Shown: in pieces, positions 1 through 6,881 of the stretch
Layout of the letters: each line of letters begins with the position of its first letter
How positions within the stretch are numbered: the stretch's first letter is position 1
Source of the DNA: Lentisphaeria bacterium
Lineage (GTDB): Bacteria; Verrucomicrobiota; Lentisphaeria; Victivallales; Victivallaceae
Direction of reading: 5' to 3'
Assembly: GCA_018265615.1 (NCBI GenBank)
Contig: JABLYX010000061.1
Span: 1 to 28,708 of the forward strand
Length of the DNA stretch: 28,708 bases
The notes under the pieces: model-generated
Databases searched by the model: none
Told to the model about the DNA's origin: nothing
What the model saw: only the letters and a program-made list of their open reading frames with translations
Position numbers and translations under genes: made by a program

Positions 1-19
1 ACATCACATACTGCGCATT

Positions 20-763
20 ATGCGTATGCGTTTCACCCTGATAGAGCTGCTGGTTGTGGTTGCGATTATCGCGATTATGGCGTCGATCCTGCTGCCGGCG
101 CTGAATCAGGCGCGTGAATCGGCGCGGACCACGAAATGCATTTCGAACCAGAAGCAGATCGGGCTGGCCATGGCGCAGTATCGCGGCGACAACAACGATT
201 TCTTCGTTCCGTTCGCGGACAACTCCACCTATGCGAATACGTGGAACGCGGAGCCGACCCGGGGGCGCTGGCAGCACCATGTGGAAAAGTATACCGGGAC
301 CTTCGAAATGCTGAACTGCCCGTCGATCATAAAGAACTGGCCCTACGGCGAGAAGGTCATGGTCCTGAACCGCGACGAGGGGGCGCACAAGCGCGGCTCC
401 TCGCGTGTTGACAACGCGACCTGCACATATGCGTTTAATCGCCACAATTTCACCGCGGCGAATGCGTATGATGCCGTGAACCTGCTGCGGATCAGGCGGC
501 TGCTCGAAAGCGTCACCGGGGACAGGCACCCCGGCGTGAATTCCGTCGTCGTGACCATGTGCGGCAATTTCGTCCTGACCGGATCGGGGCAGTCGGCGCA
601 GTTCTATCCGCAGTGGCCGAACTCGTTCCCGCACCGCAACCGGACGGTCTGCAGCCATCCGGACGGCGGAGTGTCGGCCGCCACGCTGGCGCAGATGGGC
701 GAATGCGGCGCTGCGCTGCGTTCGAGCTACCCGAAGTACATCATCTACAATCCGGGGCGTTGA
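20..763 (+). CDS. Type IV pilin-like pseudopilin (prepilin N-terminal methylation domain)
   Basis: The protein opens with a class III prepilin signal: a short basic leader, then FTLIELLVV and a hydrophobic helix ending in MASILLPALNQARE at about residues 5-32. Such proteins are cleaved by prepilin peptidase and assembled by type II secretion or pilus machinery. The rest is a globular domain with several Cys residues (for example C40 and the LNCPS stretch) and a C-terminal HPDGGV segment that may replace the DGHV motif usual in this group. Residue -1 is Arg, not the canonical Gly. The frame stays open upstream to the window edge and no Shine-Dalgarno is visible before the ATG at 20, so the true start could lie at 26 or outside the window. 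The stop abuts the start of the next gene, a secreted hydrolase, so the two are almost certainly co-transcribed. The family is confident; the substrate role is unknown. Confidence 0.85.
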   Translation: MRMRFTLIELLVVVAIIAIMASILLPALNQARESARTTKCISNQKQIGLAMAQYRGDNNDFFVPFADNSTYANTWNAEPTRGRWQHHVEKYTGTFEMLNCPSIIKNWPYGEKVMVLNRDEGAHKRGSSRVDNATCTYAFNRHNFTAANAYDAVNLLRIRRLLESVTGDRHPGVNSVVVTMCGNFVLTGSGQSAQFYPQWPNSFPHRNRTVCSHPDGGVSAATLAQMGECGAALRSSYPKYIIYNPGR

Positions 764-3478
764 GTGATGCGGATTCTCCTGTGGCTGCTGTGCCTCCTTT
801 TCGTGCCGGTGCTCCGGGCGGGGGACGGCTGTGAGTTTTTTCCGGATCGCATTCGGATTTCGGACGGAACGTTTGCACTGTCGATGAATTATCTCCAGAT
901 CTTCTGCCGGGGGAAGCATGTGTTTCCGGAAGAGGTCAGGAGTTCCGGGGATGGGGTGGCGCTGCTTTATCCGGACGGCGTGACGGCTGCGGTTTCCGGT
1001 GCGCCGGAAGGAGTCGTTTACCGTTTCGGGAAGGCCGGAAAGGTCGATGCCGTGAAGCTTTTCGCCAGGCTCCCGGTCGGGCTGGTTCGCGACGGATCGT
1101 TCGAAGCCGGCGGCCAGAGGGGCAATTTTCCCTCCGGCAGTGCGGAGAAGAAGCCGCTCTATCAGGGGAATGCCGCTTCTCTCGCAATTTTTCCCGCCGG
1201 CGGCGGGGAGATCGGGCTGGCGCTCGACGCGGGGGAGGGGGGACATACCTCGGCCATGCTGCCCGGCTGGCGTTCCTTCACCTGGTGGAGCTACTGTTCC
1301 GTGAAGCCGTCGGAGAAGCTGACGGTCACGGTGCGGATTCCGTTCCGGCAGCCGGAGAAAACGGTCGCCCTTGTGGACCGCTTCGGCCAGCCCGCCGCGA
1401 AGGCGTTTCCCGGCAAGGTCACGAACGAGGCGGAGCTGAAAGCCGACCTCGAAGCGGACCGCGCCTACTACGGTTCGTTCCGGCCGCCTCAGCGGAGCGC
1501 CTATGGCGGGCTGCCCGGCAGCCGGGAGCGGTACGACCTTGAGGCAACCGGCTTCTTCCGCACGGCAAAGGCCGCCGGGCGCGACTTCCTCGTGACGCCG
1601 GAGGGCGACCTCTTCTATCAGCTCGGCGTCTGTGCGGTCGGCCCCTGCGACGACTACACCTGTGTCGAGGGGAGGCGCGGCCTCTACGAGTGGCTTCCGC
1701 CGACGGATGGGGAGTTTGCAACCGCCTATATGGGCAGGCGGAAGCAGAACTTCTCATTCTACCTCGCGAACGTGATCCGCAAGACCGGAAAGCCGTTCGA
1801 CTCCGATGTGTGGAAGGGCGAACAGGCCGACCGGCTCCGGCAGCTCGGATTCAACAGCATGGGCGCGTTTGTGGAGCCGGGCAGGTCGATGCGCGCAAAG
1901 AAGCTGCCGTATACGCCGATGCTTCCGGTTTCGGAGGTTCCGGAGCTGATCCCCGGCATCTTCGATCCGTATGAACACGAATCGGCTCGCAGGCTCGACG
2001 CCGCGTTCGCCGCGAAGGTCGCGCCGCGCGCCGGGGATCCGCTCATCATCGGCTGGTTCATCGCGAACGAGCAGCGTTATACGGATCTGCTGCGCCGTGT
2101 GCCGCTCCTGGGCGCGGAAAAGGCCGCGAAACGCGAGCTCGCGAAATTTCTGCGGGGCCGCTACCCGGACGCCGGGGCGTTCAACCGCGCCTGGAAAACG
2201 GAACTTTCGAGCCTCGATGAAATTGCGGCGGCTCCGCTTGCAGTGAAGAGCGAGGCCGCGCAGGCGGATATGGCCGCGTTCGCCGGGGAGTTCCTGGAGG
2301 CGTATTTCAAGCTGATCCACGACACGTTCCGCAGACACGACCCGAACCACCTGCTGATCGGGGCGCGGTTCCTGCCGCCCGTGAGCCGCGAGCTCGAAGC
2401 CGCCGTCGCCGCATCCGGCCGTTACACGGATGTCTTCAGCGTGAACTACTACACGCGGGACCTCGATTTCGACTATCTTGAGCGCCTGCACGAGCTTGCC
2501 GGGAAGCCGCTGCTGCTCAGCGAGTGGAGCTTCGGCACGGCGGAACAGGGGCTGGCAGGCGGCTGCGTCGATGTGAAGGATCAGAAGGAGCGGGGGCTCG
2601 CGTACCGCAACTACGTCGAACGGACCGCGGTGCTTCCGTATGTGGTCGGCAGCCAGTACTTCGCGTATCTCGACCAGGCGTTGACCGGGCGTTGGTTCCA
2701 GAAGTACAACGGCGAAAGCATGAACGTCGGGCTCGTGAATGTCGCGGACCGGCCGTTCCGCGATTTCAACGCCGAGTTGGTGAAGAGCAACTACGCGATT
2801 TACGACATTGCGCTCGGAAAGCGGGAGCCCTTCCGGCTTGCGCCGCTGCCGGCGGACAAGCCGCGCGAACCGAAGACGACGCAGATTCCGCGCGCGCTGC
2901 CCGGCATGGCCGTGGACGGCGAATACCGCTCATGGCCGAACCGCCCGTCGATCCGGCTCGGCGAAGCGGACCTGACCGCGGGAACGATACGCGGGAAGTT
3001 CAGCGCGGATGTGAACCTCGCGTGGGACGACGGATTCCTCTACTTTTTCGCTGTGGTCAGGGAGCCGGCTCCCGGCGTGAACACCGCGAAGGAGGGCGGG
3101 CTCTGGTATGGCGACGCGATCGAACTCTTCATCGGCGTCGAAAGCCCGGAGAAAGACGGCCCGCTGCTCTTCTCCGACCGGCAGGTCATCATCGGGGCCG
3201 TTCCGGAGACTCCGCACTGGTGGTATTTTTCGCCGGAGCAGCCTCCGGTCAGGGTCGACTACCGGCGTCATCCGGACCGGGGCGGCTGGACGATGGAGGG
3301 GGCGATTCCGTGGAACGCAATGGGCTTCCGCCCGGAGAGCGGCGCGCGTATCCGCTTCGACTTCGGCTTCGACGACGCCGAGGTTCCGCGGAAACGGCTG
3401 CGCCAGTTCATGTGGAGCGGCACCGAGCAGAACAGCAAAGTCCGTACGCAGTGGGGAACGGCGGTTCTCGTCGACTGA
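764..3478 (+). CDS. Secreted agarase-like clan GH-A glycoside hydrolase with C-terminal CBM9-like domain
   Basis: This 904-residue protein has an N-terminal signal peptide (hydrophobic run at about residues 3-18, ending near RAGDG). A beta-rich region follows, then a barrel from about residue 265 that opens with ATGFFRTAKAAGRDFLVTP, the entry typical of agarase (GH50)-like proteins. The likely acid/base is E436 in GWFIANEQ and the likely nucleophile is E587 in LLLSEWSFG. This NE plus late-E arrangement is characteristic of clan GH-A retaining enzymes. Residues from about 715 to the end (DGEYRSW, then WDDGFLYFFAVV and DAIELFI) look like a CBM9/DOMON-type sugar-binding domain. Translation can start at GTG 764 or at ATG 767, directly after the upstream pseudopilin stop. 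A 706-residue paralogue lies on the opposite strand nearby and lacks the C-terminal domain. The actual polysaccharide substrate cannot be read from the sequence. Confidence 0.85.
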   Translation: MMRILLWLLCLLFVPVLRAGDGCEFFPDRIRISDGTFALSMNYLQIFCRGKHVFPEEVRSSGDGVALLYPDGVTAAVSGAPEGVVYRFGKAGKVDAVKLFARLPVGLVRDGSFEAGGQRGNFPSGSAEKKPLYQGNAASLAIFPAGGGEIGLALDAGEGGHTSAMLPGWRSFTWWSYCSVKPSEKLTVTVRIPFRQPEKTVALVDRFGQPAAKAFPGKVTNEAELKADLEADRAYYGSFRPPQRSAYGGLPGSRERYDLEATGFFRTAKAAGRDFLVTPEGDLFYQLGVCAVGPCDDYTCVEGRRGLYEWLPPTDGEFATAYMGRRKQNFSFYLANVIRKTGKPFDSDVWKGEQADRLRQLGFNSMGAFVEPGRSMRAKKLPYTPMLPVSEVPELIPGIFDPYEHESARRLDAAFAAKVAPRAGDPLIIGWFIANEQRYTDLLRRVPLLGAEKAAKRELAKFLRGRYPDAGAFNRAWKTELSSLDEIAAAPLAVKSEAAQADMAAFAGEFLEAYFKLIHDTFRRHDPNHLLIGARFLPPVSRELEAAVAASGRYTDVFSVNYYTRDLDFDYLERLHELAGKPLLLSEWSFGTAEQGLAGGCVDVKDQKERGLAYRNYVERTAVLPYVVGSQYFAYLDQALTGRWFQKYNGESMNVGLVNVADRPFRDFNAELVKSNYAIYDIALGKREPFRLAPLPADKPREPKTTQIPRALPGMAVDGEYRSWPNRPSIRLGEADLTAGTIRGKFSADVNLAWDDGFLYFFAVVREPAPGVNTAKEGGLWYGDAIELFIGVESPEKDGPLLFSDRQVIIGAVPETPHWWYFSPEQPPVRVDYRRHPDRGGWTMEGAIPWNAMGFRPESGARIRFDFGFDDAEVPRKRLRQFMWSGTEQNSKVRTQWGTAVLVD

Positions 3479-3580
3479 CATTGCGGGCGGCCGGTTGTGG
3501 TTTTCCGGTACTGCGGCGAGGGCTTGCCGTACTTCCGGAGAAATACGCCGCAGAAATATTCGGTATGCTCAAAGTTCAGC

Positions 3581-3601
3581 GGGGAGGCGGCAAGCCTCCC
3601 C
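3581..3601 (+). terminator. GC-rich hairpin downstream of the plus-strand hydrolase
   Basis: GGGGAGGC and GCCTCCCC form a perfect 8-bp stem around a GGCAA loop, about 100 bp after the stop at 3478. No T-run follows, so this is not a classical intrinsic terminator. It could stabilise the 3' end or belong to a larger fold, because half of its stem can also pair with 3521-3529. Confidence 0.35.
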
Positions 3602-3820
3602 GGGGTTCAAATCCGGCACGTACCGGGTTGGTGTGGCCTGAAAACGGCTGCAGCGGCAGCGGAAGAAGGAACTGCGCGACGGGCCGTTTTCGGCGGCGCC
3701 TTCTCCGGACGGAAAACGGCCGGTGCGGAAAAGTCAACCGCGGAGGATCCTTATATTCCGGTTTTGATATGTTTGAAAGCCGTGTCCGTGAACAGGTCCG
3801 GTGTTGCCGTTTCGTTTCGC

Positions 3821-3844
3821 GGGCGTCCGCGCCGCCGGACGCCC
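3821..3844 (-). terminator. Hairpin just after the minus-strand hydrolase stop
   Basis: GGGCGTCCG and CGGACGCCC form a perfect 9-bp stem around a 6-nt loop. It starts 5 bp beyond the stop codon of the 706-aa hydrolase on the minus strand. Its position suggests a 3'-end or terminator role, but neither side carries a T-tract. Confidence 0.5.
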
Positions 3845-3849
3845 GGAGT

Positions 3850-5970
3850 TTATCTCGCGTCTTCCCGCAGGCGGTACTCGTACATTTTTTGCCCGATATC
3901 GCGCGTGGCGTCAACCATTTCGGGATACGGCGTATCGGTGATGTCCACCATGCCGATATTCATGTTTTCCCCGTCTTTCGGCCGGCCGGTGGCCATGCTG
4001 TCGCCCAACTGAAAATAATGGGTTCCGACGATGGCGGGATGGCGCAGGGCGTCTTCCACATAGCGGCGGTAGGCTTTGCCGCGCTCCACGGCATCGGCGG
4101 TTTCCAGGATGGCTCCCGGCGGGCTGCTGCGCAGGGAACCGAAATGGAATTCCCCGATCATGACAGGCATATCCACCCCGTCCGGCAACTGGAATTGCGC
4201 GGGCGAGAAACTGTAGATGTTGAACGACAGCACGTCGACATACTCTGCCGCGATCCGAAGATTTCGCTGTGTATACCAGTTGTAGCGGCAGCCGAGAAAA
4301 AGTTTTCCCGGAGCATGGCGGTCGAGTGTTTGGCGGATGACGGAGAAATACTGCCGGATGATGCGGTCGTTGAACTCGATCATATCCGGCCTGGCTTCCG
4401 GCGTATCGTTGGGTTCACACTGCTTGAGAAAGTCGTCGAACGAAATGAAACTGCTTCTCCACGCCGCATTCAGCTTTTCCACCGAACCGTATTTCTCCCG
4501 CAGAAATGCGGCGAACGCAAGTTTTGCCGGTTGAGCCGGTTTGCTGCGAAGTACGCTGTCGGCCAGTTTCCATTCATGGCCCCAGCTCAGTTCATTGCCG
4601 ACGAAGTATCCGATACAGAAGGGATCTTTGAGGGTGGAAGCCAGCTGGCCAGTCAGCCTGCGTTCCAGGCTTTCCGCAAAACCGGGTGAAAAAACATCGA
4701 AGAAATCGACCCAGTGCCCTGTGTCCCCGCTCAGGACGGGTGGTTGCAGCGGGTCAAGATTAATGGCATAGGGAAACTTTTTATCCCGGTAATTTTCCGG
4801 AAAGCTCCAATTCCCCATGGTATTGAATCCCCAGTGGCGGAGGCGGCGCGGCATCAGGTCCGCATAGATCCGCTTCCCGTCCGGGCCATATTTGCGCAGA
4901 ATATTGGCCAGGCAGAAGTTATAGGTGACGACGCTCTTTTTGCCGATGGCGCGATACCAGGAATGCCGGGGGACGGCGCTGCCGTAACAGACGGAGAATA
5001 CCGGATCGTCCGCCGGCGGCAAGCCTTCAAAGTAATTTTCCCGGTTCTCCACTCCGGTCGGCAGCAGCGTATTGATACTTCCGAGGCCATGTGACCAGAA
5101 CAGCCTGCCGCTGGGATCGACGAGAAACCATTTCCCCTGATATTTCGTCGTATGGAAATGCCCGGTCGCCTTGAATTCGGGACCGGAGCTCCAGCCGCCG
5201 AATTCATTCCGGTCCGGGATCGCCGGCGAGGATGCGAGCTCTTTTTCCTCCTGCCCGCGACGAACGGCGAAATCGCTCTCCCTTCGGATTTTGAGCGGCC
5301 AGTCGTCGTGCTTGTACTGGCCGAAGCGGTCGATAAACGGATAGAAGCCGTTCTCGGTGTCGGGAACGGGAGGCTTGTTTGCAGCCGGATCCTCAAAAAA
5401 GATCCGGCTGACTTCAAATTCCTGAACCATCGTTCTGAAAATTTTCCCTCGGTCGACCTTATTCACTTCCGGAGAAAAAACGATCCGGTAAGGCAGATCG
5501 GTCCGGACATGGAATTTGCGGTCCTGAAAACCGTCGAACTGAAACATCATTCCTTTTGGGATCCAGGTGCGGGGCGTTCCGGAACTGTGGAAGTAGCGGA
5601 CTTTGAGGAGGCCGGATTCCTGCGGGCGGAGTGCAATGCCGCTGCTGCTGCCGCATACGGCCTTTCCGGTCCGGGGATCGTAACTCTCTATCGCCATTCG
5701 CAGCGAAGCCGAAAACGGAGAACAGTTTTTCACTTCCGCAGTCAGAACGCACCAGCTCGCCGCGTCCGGCGCCTTCCCGGGGGAAACGCGGACGCTGTTG
5801 CCCGGCCGGTTCACGAGAGAGAGGCGGAGACTGCCGCCCTTCTGTTCATAACGGGATTCTCCTGTCGCCCCGATCTTTTTCGCCTGACCCATTTCTATTG
5901 TGGCCGGGGATGTGCCCTGAGTTGCCGAAGCCGCCAGCATCATCAGCGGCAGCAGAAATCTTTTTATCAT
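3850..5970 (-). CDS. Secreted agarase-like clan GH-A glycoside hydrolase
   Basis: This 706-residue protein has a signal peptide (MIKRFLLPLMMLAASATQG) and an N-terminal beta-rich region. A barrel domain begins near the FKATGHFHTTKYQGKWFLVDPSGRLF-type segment at about residues 260-290, matching the plus-strand paralogue in design. E460 in GYFVGNELSWG is the probable acid/base and E607 in MIGEFHFG the probable nucleophile, 147 residues apart against 151 in the paralogue. The C-terminus ends soon after the barrel, with no CBM9-like extension. The start is well supported by AGGAGG 7 bases before the ATG. It lies 18 bp downstream of a pseudopilin gene and is probably the last gene of the operon led by the GH51 gene. 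The substrate is unknown; agarase similarity here marks a fold family, not proof of agar degradation. Confidence 0.85.
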   Translation of the reverse strand: MIKRFLLPLMMLAASATQGTSPATIEMGQAKKIGATGESRYEQKGGSLRLSLVNRPGNSVRVSPGKAPDAASWCVLTAEVKNCSPFSASLRMAIESYDPRTGKAVCGSSSGIALRPQESGLLKVRYFHSSGTPRTWIPKGMMFQFDGFQDRKFHVRTDLPYRIVFSPEVNKVDRGKIFRTMVQEFEVSRIFFEDPAANKPPVPDTENGFYPFIDRFGQYKHDDWPLKIRRESDFAVRRGQEEKELASSPAIPDRNEFGGWSSGPEFKATGHFHTTKYQGKWFLVDPSGRLFWSHGLGSINTLLPTGVENRENYFEGLPPADDPVFSVCYGSAVPRHSWYRAIGKKSVVTYNFCLANILRKYGPDGKRIYADLMPRRLRHWGFNTMGNWSFPENYRDKKFPYAINLDPLQPPVLSGDTGHWVDFFDVFSPGFAESLERRLTGQLASTLKDPFCIGYFVGNELSWGHEWKLADSVLRSKPAQPAKLAFAAFLREKYGSVEKLNAAWRSSFISFDDFLKQCEPNDTPEARPDMIEFNDRIIRQYFSVIRQTLDRHAPGKLFLGCRYNWYTQRNLRIAAEYVDVLSFNIYSFSPAQFQLPDGVDMPVMIGEFHFGSLRSSPPGAILETADAVERGKAYRRYVEDALRHPAIVGTHYFQLGDSMATGRPKDGENMNIGMVDITDTPYPEMVDATRDIGQKMYEYRLREDAR

Positions 5971-5988
5971 GATTTTTCCTCCTGTGAT

Positions 5989-6840
5989 TCAATTGTTTAT
6001 CTGCAGTTTGACGGAATCATGTGCATAGACATACGTGATTTTGGATGCCTGCTGCGCCAATTCGTTTTTCCCCAGCGTCTCAACATGGCCGTCCCCCATG
6101 GCAAGGTTGATTCGTCCGTTGTGACGCAGGATAAAGTAATATTTGACATCGGTATTGAAAGAGCATGCCTGGGCGGCTTCTCTGCCATCTGAATTCCATG
6201 AATCTCCAAATAAGATAAAATGGGTCGGAAATTTGCACCTGTTCATTTTAAAAAACAGATTCTCCCTCTCCTTTGTCACATACATGGCTCCGAAATAACC
6301 ATTTTTGCCGGGTTCGCGCCCCCCGTTCACCGTGCCGTCGCCATTGACGAAATTTCCGTAATACATGCCATATGCAACACTATTCCCGCTTTCGCTTGTC
6401 AGCTTATTGATGCTGACGGCACTGGGACAATGAATGATCGGAGCGTCGAATATCTTGTCGCTGACTTCTTTCAGCGGAAAGTATTGGCTGCCGGTTCGAT
6501 TTCCGTAGGAATTTACCCAGTAGGTGCTTCCGCTGGCATGATGCATAATCAGGTCGTTGTTGTCGTTGGAGTAAAGCATCGCGGAAGCGGCGTTTTGCTT
6601 CAGGTTGCCGGTGCAGGAAATGGCGCGTGATTTTTCTCTCGCCTGATTCAATGCGGGAAGCAGCATTGCCGCCAAAATTGTAATGATCGCTATCACTACG
6701 AGCAACTCTATAAGGGTGAATCGCTTATCGCTTATTTTCCTGGTCCTGGATGTCATGAGGCGTTCCCTTTTCGTTTGTTCCGGGTGAAATTCATCATACC
6801 TGGCGAATCGTTGCGGATTTTTCATTTCACATGATTTCAT
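5989..6840 (-). CDS. Type IV pilin-like pseudopilin
   Basis: This 283-residue protein has a basic leader, then RFTLIELLVVIAIITILAAMLLPALNQAREKSR, a class III prepilin signal and transmembrane helix at about residues 41-62. The body contains YSNDNNDL and ends with the RHNGRINLAMGDGHVE motif typical of the large pseudopilin families of Lentisphaerota and Planctomycetota. Residue -1 is Arg, not Gly. Two starts are possible: ATG 6840, with GAGGAG about 6 bases upstream, gives a roughly 39-residue leader; ATG 6756, with a weaker AGGGA, gives a conventional short leader. The first has the better ribosome site. It sits between the GH51 gene (41 bp upstream) and a secreted hydrolase (18 bp downstream), the same pseudopilin-then-hydrolase order as at 20-3478. 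Confidence 0.87.
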   Translation of the reverse strand: MKSCEMKNPQRFARYDEFHPEQTKRERLMTSRTRKISDKRFTLIELLVVIAIITILAAMLLPALNQAREKSRAISCTGNLKQNAASAMLYSNDNNDLIMHHASGSTYWVNSYGNRTGSQYFPLKEVSDKIFDAPIIHCPSAVSINKLTSESGNSVAYGMYYGNFVNGDGTVNGGREPGKNGYFGAMYVTKERENLFFKMNRCKFPTHFILFGDSWNSDGREAAQACSFNTDVKYYFILRHNGRINLAMGDGHVETLGKNELAQQASKITYVYAHDSVKLQINN

Positions 6841-6856
6841 CCAAACTCCTCTCTTT

Positions 6857-6875
6857 CATTTACAGGTTGTAAATG
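6857..6875 (-). repeat. Perfect 8-bp palindrome between GH51 and pseudopilin genes
   Basis: CATTTACA and TGTAAATG flank a 3-bp centre within the 41-bp gap between two minus-strand genes. In the transcript it would form an AT-rich hairpin immediately before the pseudopilin ribosome site. It could be an RNA processing or stability element or a protein-binding palindrome; the sequence cannot decide. Confidence 0.5.
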
Positions 6876-6881
6876 GAGCAA

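Larger units (their letters stand above)
3479..3849. other. Gene-free convergence zone rich in inverted repeats
   Basis: This 371-bp gap separates two convergent hydrolase genes. The open frames crossing it look like out-of-frame extensions of the neighbours, so I see no credible gene. It holds several inverted repeats: CCGGTAC at 3505-3511 with GTACCGG at 3620-3626; GGCTTGCCG at 3521-3529 with CGGCAAGCC at 3588-3596; a perfect 8-bp hairpin at 3581-3601; repeated GAAAACGGC/GCCGTTTTC segments between about 3640 and 3720; and a 9-bp hairpin at 3821-3844. Some of these probably act as transcription terminators for the two converging units. A structured RNA is possible but unproven. Confidence 0.6.

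Noticed and set aside
3604..3613. T-arm-like string GGTTCAAATC suggesting a tRNA or tRNA remnant
   Set aside because: The flanking T-stem has a mismatch, the 3' acceptor strand and CCA are missing, and no cloverleaf with an anticodon arm can be drawn upstream.
2524..4689. 721-codon plus-strand frame spanning the convergence zone
   Set aside because: It overlaps both hydrolases out of frame or antisense; the translation is low-complexity and Arg-rich.
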